NCBI GenBank assembly: GCA_012295275.1
Contig: CM022675.1
Location: forward strand, 16,327,189-16,391,188
Direction of reading: 5' to 3'
Origin: Chrysomallon squamiferum
Taxonomy: Eukaryota; Mollusca; Gastropoda; Neomphalida; Peltospiridae
DNA: 64,000 bases
Shown piece by piece: positions 1 through 13,700 of this stretch (position 1 is its first letter; every line of letters starts with the position of its first letter). A program made the translations under genes and the position numbers. The notes beneath the pieces were generated by a model that was not told the origin of the DNA, ran no database searches, and saw only the letters and a program-made list of their open reading frames with translations.

Positions 1-750
1 CTTTCTTAATGCTTATACCTTTCTTCATATTCCAGTATTTGTGTCACAGGTATTCATCTGTTGGCTTATTACAATTCTACATTCTCATCACTAGCTGCAC
101 TTGGTACAATACACACACACATCCATGCAGACACATACATAGTGATATACACAGAGACATTCAGTAACAGAAACACACACCAAGATAAAGATAGAAACTT
201 ACATGTGATCAGTCTCACATACACTCACACTTACCTAGAAAGATGAATAATTTGATAAATAATCTAAAACAAAATAACAAATAACTGAACACGAAATTAT
301 TAATTTCATTTTTATTACAAATGTTTTATGAAATTATTTATCAAATATAAAGTTTTAGATATTCTTCAAATGTAATGAAAATGATGAAAACACAGACAGA
401 CATATTTCATTTCTCACTAACATCTATGTCTTTGTTAGCACCTGAAATAATGAACATTGATTTCTGCTACACAGATTACTGAAAAAGTAAAACTACAAAT
501 TCAAGTTACAAACCAGCTAATATATTACTTGTACAAATGCTACGAATGATAAATTCTCTAATATTACAAGTAGTATTATTGTAAAATGGTTACTAACAGT
601 ACTGATTAGTTATATAAAATTATTTGTAATATTCAGAAGCAATATCATGTGATGTGACCAAAATATTATATGTGTAACATGTATTCCATTCTAGTTTTGC
701 TACTAGTAAATTTAACTATCAAAAAATAAAAATAAAAAATAAATTTTAAA
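1..750. other. Gene-poor flank
   Basis: No exon is supported here. A CA-rich stretch lies at about 108-240, and the short frame through it is low-complexity translation. A TTTATT at 311-316 reads AATAAA on the minus strand and could be the polyadenylation signal of the minus-strand gene ending at 791, if its 3' UTR continues through the donor at 760. Confidence 0.5.
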
Positions 751-790
751 AGATTTTACCTTCAGAGCTTAAGAATTAGGTAAGAATGAC

Positions 791-2748
791 TTATTCTGCA
801 GCTGGACTCTGAAAAAATCATAAAGTCAGCTGAAAGGAAAATCTCAATTCAATATGAAGCATAGAAAATTTTAACATTTTGTTTTTTCAAATTATGCATA
901 TGTCTAGTGAGAAGTAAATATTACTTACAGTTACATGATAGAGCTCCAGATCCATGGACTGTGTCTGATAGTAGCGCAATCTTACTGAAAGAATAAATCA
1001 TTTGGTATTTGTAACACTTGTTGTTGTAATCACAGATTCACTGATAAAACAGAAAGAATCAAACATTTTTTTTAAAATGATTTCAATTAAACAAAGTGTA
1101 TTTGTAAACATATTAATTGCAAGTTTAAAGTTTTTTAGGGTAGACCTATAAATTTCCTAAATATACTTTGTGTACTCTGTGATCATGGACCAGTTTTTAC
1201 TAATCATAAAATATAATAAAATAACAAACTTATAAAGATTATATATTTTATTGGGTTATAATTTCCTATAGGAAAATGTGAAGAAAAAAAAGTTTGACAG
1301 ACCTTGTAATCAAAGGCAGATAAAGGAATATTTGTCTTTTCTAGAAAATGACATCATAACAGAATGAGAAATATTAGTTTTATTCTATTATGTAACCAAT
1401 ATTACTACTGGACTGTCACAAAATGAAAAAAAAACTGTATTTGAGCTACTTGTATTATCACTGATACCTTTTAACTAGACCCCCAAAAAATCATTTGAAA
1501 GAATTTGAGACATATTTAGAGTATTTGCTGAGATAATTAAATGTTTTAACGAACCTTCCAGAATTGCATTTCTTTCTTCCATTGCCATCAGCCTCTGTCT
1601 CAGTTCAGTTGTCTCCTTTCTTTTTTTCTCCATTTCCTCCTGGCACCTGTACAGAGTCTTTTCCAAGTCATCATAGGACTTTTTCATTGGCATTACAAGT
1701 CTTAGTAGAAGTTCTTTGCTCTGATCAAGCTGTGTGGAGAGCAGCTGACAGTCTTGTTTATAGTCTAGAGACGTCTCCACCTTCTTGTTGATGTCCTCAT
1801 GCTGGGTAGTGATCGACTTCAGTCTTCCATTCAAGTCTTCCATATTATTAGCAATTAAACTCACATCACTTGCTAGTTTATCAATGTTAGTGATCATCTT
1901 GGATAATCCATCTGAATGTATTAAAAACCAAAGAAAGAAATTAAAATTGTTTGTGCCTTTAGACATTGCTACAGTAATCAGAGTTTTGACTTTCCATTTA
2001 CATTTAGTGACTGAAATATAACAGAATATTTAGTGTGTCGTATTAATTTTCCTCCAGTTAAGTACAGTGCCTGGATACTTGGTATTTCTATGACAGTTCA
2101 GATTTAACAAATGTGACTGTGTTGCCGTATATGTAGTGAAAAGTTCCTTGACAATTATTTTAAATTTAAGTTTAGATTTAAAAAAACAAGGAATAAAAAA
2201 AGTGATATTTTTATCTAATATAAAATGTTTATAATGTTAAAAACAGTTCCTTTTAAATACATACCAGTAAGAATTGATAATTGTTTGTCACATGTAGAAT
2301 CCTCACAAACACTGTCTGTAAGAACACAAAATAATAACAACAATTGTGAAGTAAAACTGTGAAGGAAAGATCATAAATACTACTATTGCCACTAACATAG
2401 TAATAATAACAGTAACACAGCAATTACAAACATGCTCACAAAACTTTTTAAAACTGTGATCAGTAAGCAAGTTTGGATACTTACTATGTTCTGGATAGAG
2501 TAGACTGTGATAACTAACAAAATATGAATGATAATAATAACAATGTCAATAATGATGATGATAATAATAAAATAATAATAATAATAATAATAAAGAATGA
2601 ATATATTATAACATTTATTATCGTTTTAAACCATTAATAAAATATAAATTATACATGTAGAATATCCATTTTATATTAATGTTAATTTTAATATACCTGT
2701 ATCTGTGTTCTTCTGTTTCTTATAAAAACTGCGGAATTTTCGAAACAT
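791..2748 (-). CDS. Small coiled-coil protein, five coding exons, 177 aa
   Basis: The coding exons on the minus strand are 2748-2697, 2315-2265, 1911-1555, 984-929 and 808-791. All junctions are AG/GT and the phases agree (1, 1, 1, 0). The total is 534 nt including the TAA at 793-791. The protein starts MFRKFRSFYKKQ, a basic stretch with no signal peptide. It has two Cys in a short acidic segment, then about 120 residues rich in Leu, Lys, Glu and Gln with no Pro in the second half, typical of an alpha-helical coiled coil, and ends SPAAE. I do not recognise the family, so cytoplasmic scaffold is only a guess. Exon 2761-2697 begins at an acceptor, so a non-coding 5' exon is expected. A donor at 760/759, 31 nt after the stop, suggests a spliced 3' UTR. 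The gene is antisense to the lectin gene and may lie inside its upstream intron. Confidence 0.8.
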
Positions 2749-2864
2749 TTTGTTTTTACTCCTGTAAGTGAGAAATACAATAATCTTTTTCTTTAAATAT
2801 CTCAATTTTTGAAATTTAATTGATTCCTAAAGTTGATAATAATAAAGATATAATAATTTTCGAT

Positions 2865-2868
<4 letters not shown>

Positions 2869-2932
<64 letters not shown>
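2869..2932. repeat. (GA)n microsatellite
   Basis: An uninterrupted run of about 32 GA dinucleotides lies within the first intron of the minus-strand gene. On that strand it is a TC polypyrimidine tract. Confidence 0.95.
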
Positions 2933-2936
<4 letters not shown>

Positions 2937-2937
2937 C

Positions 2938-3205
2938 CAATGACGCATTCAACACGTTTTACGGTGTTGGATGACGAAAAAGATTAAAGTATTGTCGTAA
3001 CACGTGTTACATGATGGCGAGAGTAAGTGTAATGTTGGATTCATATTTTAGGAACAAAAAATATATCATTCACAATTAATGTAATAGAATTAAATTAAGT
3101 TGAAAAATCACAATAATTTGTTGATACATACAAAAATTTTTGATGCAATTAATATGTTTTTCTTTTTCTTTTACTTTTACACATCTTGAAATTAATATTT
3201 TTTAA
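2938..3205 (-). other. Candidate non-coding first exon of the coiled-coil gene
   Basis: On the minus strand a donor (CATTG/gtaaat) ends at 2938 and would splice to the acceptor at 2763-2762. The 176-nt intron between them holds the GA/TC repeat, which on this strand is a polypyrimidine tract. The 5' limit is set only by the TATA-like site at 3238-3232. This is inference from splice signals, with no transcript evidence. Confidence 0.35.
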
Positions 3206-3231
3206 ACTTAGCAAGTGTAACGTAAATTTCG

Positions 3232-3291
3232 CTTTATAACAAACTAATTAATTGGACAAATTATATCATGTGACTTCTGCCCCCGGCCAAT
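3232..3291 (-). promoter_or_regulatory. Candidate TATA/CCAAT promoter for the minus-strand gene
   Basis: Read on the minus strand, TATAAAG lies at 3238-3232, and an inverted CCAAT (ATTGG) lies about 50 bp upstream at 3291-3287. The CCAAT sits in a local GC-rich patch (about 3278-3300) that is unusual for this AT-rich DNA and is itself partly palindromic around the CCAAT. Spacing fits a classical metazoan core promoter. Confidence 0.4.
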
Positions 3292-3614
3292 CACCGGGAC
3301 GTTTCTGCATATGCAGACAAACCAGGTATCGTTCCTGATAAATGGGTCAAATTACAGAAAATAAGAACAGTAATGTATTCAACAAATAAATTGTAATTAA
3401 AGACGTAAAACTGTGAAGGAAAGAACATTATAGCAGTGATAACAGTTATCGGTACTAATAGCAAAGTGACATGCAGTTTATTAATTTTAATTTTTTATGT
3501 ATTTCTAATTAAGATTCCATAAGTCAGTTCTTATCTTGGGACATTTATATTTGTATGTATATATGTAGGCCTACGAATTGATCATCATGTTATTTTTTTC
3601 TTTTCATTTGCTAG

Positions 3615-4750
3615 ATCATCTCACCAAGCTTTCATTAATGAATATTTAGATCAGCAGGCTGAGATTGGTTTTGACAGGCTGTGGATTGGTATATCTGGTA
3701 AGATTTTTATTGATAGTTATTTATTTCTAAACTGATTTTATATTTAAAACAAATGTATACCAGTTTTGCATTTTTTCATTTTCTAAGTAACACTATCTGT
3801 TATTGACTGAATCAGTTAAACATTTCGTTTAATGAAAAATATGACAGCTGTTTTTATTTACAGATAATGGAGATGATTCTGGAACATTTACCTGGACGAA
3901 CCAGTCAGCTTTAGGTTCCTATTTAAACTGGGCAAAAGGATATCCAGTTAATAAAGCTGGATCACAAGATTGTGCTTTCATTGATACACGTAAGTTAAAT
4001 TTATTTTTGTGATAAGCTAATTATTGTCTTAACAAGGGTTCCTAGAGAGTTTGCAAACATTTCTACAAATTATCATTATTAATAAATCCACAAAACTGTG
4101 GTTGTTAATCTAGAGACCTGAGTTCTTCCAGAATTTACAGATTGATCTAGAAGTTATACAAACAAGAAATGAAACAAAAAATAATAATAATAAAAAAAAA
4201 AATTAAATAAAAATTAGTTTCAGTCTACAAATATGCAGCCAGTAACATAAGCTTTCCTTAACAGTAACATTTTATACTCTGGGAAACCCCAGAAATAACT
4301 TGAAATTTGTTTAAGAAACATTGTTTTTTCAGTTTTATTTATGATAATCAATTACAGCACAGTTTGGAATATGTATGTATATGTTATTTAGACCTTTTTA
4401 TGAAGTTCTTTATTATGAACACAAATGAAACAAGCTTTAGCAAATACTTTTTTTGCTTCCTTAATTTTATTTCTAAAACTATTTCATTACTGTTGTTATT
4501 ATTACTGTTTATTATGTGTCGTTTTTTTTATGTTATTTTATTATTATTATTGTTGTTACCATTATTATTACTTTTATTATTATTACGTTATCATCATCAC
4601 TATAACAGTTAGTTAATTTGTCTTGTTTATTTATTTTCACAGGAGATGCAGGTGGAAAATGGCAAACAACCAGTGACTGTAGTCAAGTGAACTCTTTTAT
4701 TTGTTCAATATCAGTTAATTCTCCTGTGAAACCAGTTGTCAAACCACATC
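3615..4750 (+). CDS. CTLD1 (N-terminal half missing), exons 1-3
   Basis: Exons are 3615-3697, 3864-3989 and 4643-4750. The first begins SSHQAFINEYL, equivalent to helix 2 of a CTLD, then LWIGIS (the WIGL core motif). Exon 2 carries LNWAKGYPVN in place of the usual EPN loop, then QDCAFI. Exon 3 has GKWQTTSDC in place of WND, then SFICS and a Pro/Val/Lys linker. With neither EPN nor WND, this CTLD is unlikely to bind sugar through calcium. The Trp/Cys-Tyr strand and first helix should lie on an upstream exon ending in phase 2. I could not find it in the first 3.6 kb. Confidence 0.88.
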
Positions 4751-7700
4751 GTGAGTTGAGTCTGTTTACAACTAATCTTCTCTTGTTTATATCTTTTTGT
4801 TCCTTCTGACAGAGTTTCTTGTTTTGTTTTGTTTTTCCTTCATTTCTTTGTTAGTTATGTTTTTGGCAGGGGGTTGTTTTGTATTTTTTGTTCTTTTTTT
4901 AAATGCTCCCATGAATTAAATGTTAACTGTCTGATACATTAAAATAAAATATTAATATATGTTAACTGACAGGTTAATTTGCAAATACCGGATGTTTATT
5001 AAATCAAATGAATTGACAAAGTATGTGGGTTAAAAAGATAATTTATTAATTTCATGTCTTAAAAATTATTATTTATGATCTTTTTATTTTTATTTTTTCT
5101 TTATTATTATAATTTTTATTTTTTCAGCTCATTTTAATTGTGATGCTGGTTGGGAGGTTTACAATGGAACGTGTTACCTCTTCAACGACTCTGATCTTAG
5201 CTGGGTGGACGCCCGGTCAGCCTGTCAGCAGAGTGGGGGAGATTTAGCAGAGATTCACACTCCACAGACACAGGCTTTCCTTAACGGTCAGATACTTTAC
5301 ACAAATACACAATAGTAACACAGACACAGGCTTTCCTTAACGGTCAGATACTTTACACAAATACACAATAGTAACACAGACACAGGCTTTCCTTAACGGT
5401 CAGATACTTTACACAAATACACAATAGTAACACAGACACAGGCTTTCCTTAACGGTCAGATACTTTACACAAATACACAATAGTAACACAGACACAGGCT
5501 TTCCTTAACGGTCAGATACTTTACACAAATACACAATAGTAACACAGACACAGGCTTTCCTTAACGGTCAGATACTTTACACAAATACTCAATAGTAACA
5601 CAAACACAGGCTTTCCTTAACGGTCAGATACTTTACACAAATACACAATAGTAACACAGACACAGGCTTTCCTTAACGGTCAGATACTTTACACAAATAC
5701 ACAATAGTAACACAGACACAGGCTTTCCTTAACGGTCAGATACTTTACACAAATACACAATAGTAACACAGACACAGGCTTTCCTTAACGGTCAGATACT
5801 TTACACAAATATACAACCAGTAACATAAACAAAGGCTTTCCTTTACAGACACATATTTTACACAAATACACAAGAGTAACACAAACCCAAGCCTAAAACA
5901 AGTGAAAATGTTTTAGAACACAGCATTCAACAAGTGAAGACTTAATATTTGATGATACTAACATTTTAACATGGGTATGTATTTCTGCTTAAATGTAGTG
6001 ACAGAAAATTGTGTTTTCAGGCAGAATTCAGGGTGGAGACTACTGGATTGGGTTAAATGACAGAGTTCAGGAAGGAAACTTTCGATGGCTTGATTCAAAC
6101 GAATCGGTAAACATATTATTACTTCAAATAAAATTTGATAAAAGTTAGATAATAAAATGTTATTTTTTTCTTTAATTTTTTTTCTGTTTATATGTTTGTT
6201 TTAAATTCGTATGTTCAGAACTTTGTGTTTGTATGTGTGTATAATTACGTATTTGTGGGGAGCTGTATGTATGTATAGCTGTATATATCTATATATGTGT
6301 CACCTTGTCTGTCTTTATTCTCAGTGTATTTATGTTTCTATAATTATATTAATGTATGTATTTATCCACATGTATGTATGTAATGTTTATCTGCTTGAAT
6401 ATGTATTCAAGCAGATAAACATTACATACATATAAATATAAATTTTTACATATTATTTGTTTCATACTAATAAATTATTTTATATAAACATATAACTTAA
6501 GTACTGAAAACAGTTCAGAAGTTTTAATCAGCTTAATTACAGAATATTTAATTATTTTCTTAAAGATATGTTTTAAATTCTGTGACTATTATACTTAACA
6601 GATTAGTAAATGTTATAATACTTGAGACTGAGTAGTAAAATGAAGAAAATATATTTTTATATGTTAGCAGTTTAAACAGTTTAACAATATTGTATTTATT
6701 TATTTTCTCTATGCAAGTTACATTAACTTAACTGATAAATATATTTTTATATTTAAGCCTGATTTTTTAAATAGCTGAATGATATTTTTTATGTTTTTTT
6801 GTGTGGAGAGTTATATTAACATAAAATATGCTTTTATATTTTGGTCTAAATATTTAAACATTAATTATTACTTTTGTTTTTGTGTGAGAGTTATAATAAC
6901 ATAAGAGATAATATATTTTAATGTTTCAGATAACGTATTTAAACTGGAACAAACGCGAGCCCAATAACATTAACAGTGAGAACTGTGTGGCGATTCTGGG
7001 GAAGTGGGGGCCCACTCAGAACGGCAAGTGGAATGATTACGCATGCGATCGAACATTTCGTTACATCTGCCAGAAAAATGCAAGTAAGTTCTCTTTGTTT
7101 GTTATTGTAAATGATTCACATAGATAATTAAACACAAAAACACTGTACTGAGTATATTTCTAAGTGATTATTTTGTCACACTGCCAAATTTTACAACTAA
7201 TAAAGTATAACTGTAAAATTAAAGAACTCATGAGAAATAAGGCAGAAATTCTTGAAAAACTAAGGATAAATCAAATACAAAAAGTTAAAACTTGATTTTA
7301 ATGTTTCTTGAAGCACTTCTTTGAAAATCTTAAAATTGTAAATTATTAAAATAAAATCTTAAAATGAAGATAAACTAACAAAATTATAAGAAGCAAAGTG
7401 CAGACATTATACTGAGCATTAAATGCATTTACTTTTTATATTTTTACTTTCTTCTAGGTAATGTTGGTGAGTTTGTGCATGTAGAAATGATTTAATTCAC
7501 AATCTGGGGTCATCCAGCACATTACATTTTAATTTTTAAAACCAAAGATTTCATTGACTGTTTCAGTACTTCTTTTTTTTTTTATTTGTTTCTTTCTTTG
7601 TTTCTTTAATTATTTTGCATGTTAAAGCTGCCTCCTATCATTTGTAGCAGTATGTCTAGAATAGTTTACTAAAAAATACATTACATTTTTTGAGAATGTT

Positions 7701-10700
7701 TCAGTATGTCTAATTAGAGAATATTTCTCATTATTTTCATTCTGTCTAAACTGTAAATCTGGCATGTGACTTATTTGTAATATTTCTGAAAATGTATATG
7801 ACTATATTAAATTATTTAAAACCGTTAATTTCAACAACAAAATTTGTATTTAATTAATATGTTGCAATAACCGATTATAGAATAAATATCTGTCTAGTCC
7901 TGAACAAGGGTTCAAAAAACTTTTAGTTGAACATCTACGGATGCTGGTTAGAGAAAATTCGTTATACATTGTTTATTTCACAGACATTTGTCATTTTATC
8001 CACTATATTTCATAACTTGAATTGTTGTATAGTTCAGTGGTTTCTGTATTTGATGTTGATTAGAATACATTTTTAGTATCTAGTGGGAGACATGTAGTGC
8101 ATGTTACAAAGAGTCCTTGATATAAAAATTAAAACATATTTACTTGACTACTAAAACAATTTTTTTATTTTATTTTATTTTATTATTATTGCCTGATAAT
8201 ATGATAAATGTATCTGACACTTCCATTATAGTTTAACTTAAAAGTAGTCATCAGTTTCAAAAGTAAGAAAATAACAGTTTAAAAGTTAAATTTAGCAGTA
8301 GCAGTTTTGTTGATGATATTGGCAATTTGTATTTCACACAGAAGTTAATGTTCAGTGCACTTTAACCAATGATGTGAAGACTCAGAAATGCAGGACCCAT
8401 ATGACAAGTTAATTTTGCTACCAGACTGATAAAATCCTGACACTGTATTAATGATAATTCTGTGTGTTTAATATGTGATGTATTTCACATTTCAGAAAAC
8501 AGTGGAGTGACACCTCAGACGACTACACCTACTCCACGTAAGTAGCTGACTTTGATTTCTAAAATAAACCATTACCCTTCTATACCATATAAACAACTGT
8601 TTTCAAAATCTTTTCAAAATGCCAGTCTCTGCTCAGTATTGGTACTTATTATAATAAATTAAATTCTCAGACGTTATAATTTGTGGGGAAATGTTTTATT
8701 TTTTTAAAGAATTAATAAATGATTGTGAAAAAAAAAAAAAAAATGAGTTTCCAAAAAAAAAAAAAAAAGCTTAGTGCACAATACAAAATAATTTATTTAT
8801 TTTAGAATAAAAATAATATAGATGTAGTGTTAACATGCTGATAAAGATATTTTTAAAAAGTAATTGAAAAAATTGTATTATGTTTGTCTTTTTGTATATG
8901 TGTGTTATTTGTATGTATGTATGTATGAGTCCATGTATGTATGTATGTAGGTAGGTATATATGAGTGTATGCAGGTATATATATGTGTGTGTGTTTGTGT
9001 GTGTGGTTATTGTAAACTGTTTAAAATGTTGGTGAATTATATTTTATTTTCACAGCCACATGGAGTGCAAAATGTGGTGCATTCTGGGAGGACAGTCCTC
9101 ATTCTGACTACTGTTACCAGTTTAATTCTAAACTTCTGACGTACATGGATGCTAAAGATGTGTGTCGACATCATGGTGGTTCACTGGCCAGCATCACGTC
9201 TCTACAAGAACAGTATTATATATCAGGTTCTTATATATTACCATATCACTTGTGTAATACACAGTGTGTTTGTCACATCTCTACAAGAACAGTATTATAT
9301 ATCAGGTTTTTATATATTAGTCATTTGTGTAATACACAGTGTGTTTGTCACTCTCTACAATAATACACAGGTTTGTGTTTGACATACACAGTGTGTTTGA
9401 CACGTCTCTACAAGAACAGTATTATATATCAGGTTTTATATATTATATCACTTGTGTAATATACAGTGTGTTTTGTCTCATAACAGTATTATATATCAGG
9501 TTTGTATAAGAACAGTATTATATATCAGGTTTGTATATATTACATATCACTTGTGTAATACACAGTGTGTTTGTCACGTCTCTACAATAACAGTATTATA
9601 TATCAGGTTTTTATATATTACATATCACTTGTATAATACACAATATTAACAGTAATTTAGTAATCTATATTACATATCAGGTTTTTATATATTTAATCCT
9701 TTCATATCAGTCAGCTGTGAAAATATATATATTTGTCACAGTTATCATTTATTATAGAAAATTACAATACAGATTTAGTCATCTATATTATATATCATGT
9801 TTTTACAAATAATCATTTCACATCATTCACTTGCATATTACATAGAAGTATTCTTTATACAGAAAATATTAAGAGAGGTTTTGAAATAATCTAGTTTACT
9901 TACTAAGTTTTTATAGTGGTTGTTAATCACTTTATGTGTAATATATACATTTATTACTAGTATCTTTAATATGGAAAATATCAGGAAGGTTTTGACACTC
10001 TATATTATATGCTAGGTAATTATTTTATGTCAGTCACTTTGTATAATAAACAGATTTATCACCAGTATTTTTAATATGCAAAATATTAAGAGGGTTTTGA
10101 TTGTGTTTTGAGGTCGACTGAAAGATGAAACTGTTACTGCTATGTGGATAGGAGCCAATGATAGGAGTCAGGAGGCAGGATGGAAGTGGGAAGATGGATC
10201 TCCTTTCTCTTTCTTTAACTGGGATGCTGGTTTGTATTATTGTTTTATAAATTTGAAATCAGTATGTTTTGGATTGCAAAATTATAAAATTCTGTCACAT
10301 TTAAATTTCTCAAGCCTGATTTTAATAATTTAGCTACTTCTTTCTGATTTCTCTTTTTTTTTTTTTTTTTTTTTTTTCATTATTTGAATAATAATAATTT
10401 CAGTAACATTCTATCACATTAAAACTATTCACAAGCTAGATAAAAAAAATGTAGTTCTCAAAGGTATGATTATTTGCCATTTTCTGTTATTATATACATT
10501 TTTTATTTTTTATTTTTATTTTTTTATTTATTTATTATATTTTTTCTAATAAAAATGTCAGTACCATGTTATCTGCTTCCAGGCCAAATCTAAGTAATCT
10601 AGTTTATTCATATGTATTTTTATCATAGATTTCATGATAATAATAAAATATGTTTATTTGCGAGAAGTGGAATATTTTTACATGTAAAAGATCTCTTACT

Positions 10701-13700
10701 GTTAATTGTACTACACCATGCAGTGACACAGCAGATTTCCTCTCTCAAATGACAAAAAACTTACATTTGATATCTAATAACCCAAAAGAAATGAGAAATG
10801 ACTGATCTTTGCAAATAAAATATCTTTGGTGTATTCAGTAAAAGAAAAATAGCCTGCAGTTGGCCTGTAGCTGGTTTCTTCTTTCAGATCATCATTAGGC
10901 AAAAGCTATAAAACAACTGTTAATAATAATGTGTTGATAAAAACTGGTTTATTTAGGAGAGCCGAATGACTTTGGACATGAAGAGGACTGTGCCAGTATT
11001 CTGGTGACCACTGCCTACTGGAATGATTACAACTGTGAGAGGAGAAATGGCTTCATCTGCAAAAAACTTGGTAGAGTTGCATTAAAATTACTTGTAGTAC
11101 ATTGCAATAAATTCTTTATTTTAATAAAATACTTACAGTTTTACAATCTACCATAGTGATGAACTTATTATCATCGTACTAGAATAATTACAGTACATGC
11201 AATAAACAAATTTTCAATCAACTAAAGCATTTTAATTAAAATACTGTTTCAGATTTCCTATCTGTCACGTAACTTCCATTAGCTAAACATTTTTTCAATG
11301 AATATAGGATTTTAATGTTGTCTGTGATACCAAAGTTTATTTTTCATAATGTGTACAATTTGAACATGATACTGTAAACTGTTATAAATAGTTAACTTTT
11401 AAAAATTGATTATTATAAATATCAAGTTATACATTCATTAATGATTTAAACCAACTTAGTTGATCCTAAATTAATTTATTTATCTAAATATTCAGTTATA
11501 TATTTCAATGATTTCTTTAAAAAAAATTACTGCAGTATATTAATCAGTTTGAACATTTACAAAATTAATTTATTAATAAAAATACCCAGCTTTTCTTCTC
11601 TTTTTTTTTCCAGTCAATATAGTTAATTTGCATGTTTTCCAAAAATGTATTTACTAAACCAGACAGCTTGTTATATATTTCAACTGTCTTTAAAAAGGTG
11701 AATAATAGGTTAAGCAGTCTATATATTTTCCTAAACTAGTTTATTGAACTAAAAAAATCTATTTGTAATATTCATCACTAAAGAAAAAAAAGGTGTAATG
11801 TATTAATCAATTTGTCTACACAGTTACAGAGCTTTTTTATTACATTTACTCAGTATGCAGCTATTGTGATAAGCAGCTGTTGAAAAACTGATTTCTCTAT
11901 TAATACAATAAAAATCTGTATTGCATGTGTTAATATTTTCAATATTTTATTTTACTCGTGTGCAGGTGAAACTACACAGACCACATCGACAGTGACATCA
12001 TCACCAATGACAGTGCCTGGTAAATAAAGTGAATGTAGTCATGTAGTGTAGATAATAGTGAATACTAATATTATAACATAGTGAGTAGTGAATTTGTGAT
12101 CTAGTGAAATAAAGTGAGCAGTAATTTAAAGATGTAGTGAAATGAATAATGGAATTGTGAAGTAGTGAATAAAGGAACAATAAGTAATGAGTTAAGGAAT
12201 AATAAAGTAACAAAAGAATAGTTAAGTAGCAAGTAAAAGAATGACGATGTGAGTAAAGAAATGATAAAGTAAAGATCAGAGGAATGATGAAGTACTGAGT
12301 AAAAAAATGATGAATAGTGAGTAGAGGAATAATGAAGTAGTGAGTTAAGGAATAATAAGTAGAGGAATGATAAAGTTGTGAGTAAATGAATAATAAATAG
12401 AGAGTTAAGGAATAATAAAGTAGTAAAAGAATGATGAAGTAGTGAGTAAAGAAATGATAAGGATCAGAGGAATGATGAAGTAGTGAGTAAAAGAATGATG
12501 AATGATGAGTAGAGGAATGATAATGCATAGTGAGGAGAGGAATAATAAAGTAGTCAGTTAAGGAATAATAAGCAGTGGAGAAATGATAAAATTGTGAGTT
12601 AAGGAATAATAAGTAGTGAGTAAAAGAATAGTAAGTAGTGAGTTAAGGAATAATAAAGTAGTGAGTTAAGGAATAATATGTAGTGAGTAGAGGAAAGATA
12701 AAGTAATATATAAAAGAATAAATGAGTAGAGGAATGATGAATTATTGTGTAAATGTATAATGAAGTAGTGAGTAGAGAATATGAAGTAGTGTGCAAAATA
12801 ACAATGAAGTACAGACTAACACAGACTTGTTGATCAACAGCTAAACATCATCTTTGTTCTTCAGTTTACAGTGTTACTTTTATTTCTCTTTTAACTTAAA
12901 CTTTTGAATGTTTTTTTCCATGGCCTTGCCATAAAATTATACTTTATACAACAGTCACAGTAATAATTATAGTAACAAATTAATAAATAAAATAAATAAA
13001 TGGTGATGAATGTATGAGGTGGATTGTAGGTGTTGTGTTGTTTTCAGCTGGATGGTCGTATGGTTGTGACTCTGGCTGGAGAGGATATCTCAATTCCTGT
13101 TTCCTCTTTGTTCGGAAGCCAGTCACTTGGCTCGCAGCTCGGTCAGCGTGTCGGGTGGAGGGGGGGGACCTTGCCAGCATCTACAGCAAAGAAGAAAACA
13201 ACTTTATTTTGAGTCAGCTACCAAAAAGTAAGAAACTACACATTTGTTTCATCTGCTCAAAACAGATACTGTATCATGCAGGTTTTTTTTTAACTTGATT
13301 TATTACTGTATACACACAGCAACCTCCTCATAGAATGTACTGTACAGAGATCTTGATTTCTTTTAGTAGAATTTTATTTAATCAGTAAAATTTCATTAAA
13401 TGTTTTAAATCAGAGAAAGAAATTCTAACAGAACTTTATTATCATCATAGAGGTTTTTTTTGCAAAAAACAAACACCAAAACCCTGACACAGATATTCAA
13501 AATAGTGAGTGTTCTCATACTTTCAGAACTGGGTCTATGTTAATATAGATTTTTAATGACTGTGGTCATAGATTTTATTCAGTTAACTAAATTTAATTAA
13601 ATATTTTAAAGAATTTTGTATATTTTCATCTTTTCGGTTCTTAGAGAATTTTACTATAATTATAAAATTTAAGTAAAATAAAATAAAAATAATCCCACCC

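Noticed and set aside
3012-3025. ATGATGGCGAGA before a consensus donor gtaagt as first exon of the lectin gene
   Set aside because: It would leave in phase 0, while the exon at 3615 needs phase 2, and it codes no signal peptide.
4307-4616. Leu-rich hydrophobic frame
   Set aside because: Low-complexity TTA/TTG triplets in an intron directly before exon 3.
12001-12528. 175-codon minus-strand frame rich in Ser, Tyr, His and Leu
   Set aside because: It is the translation of a C-poor tandem repeat; no start context, splice sites or domain.
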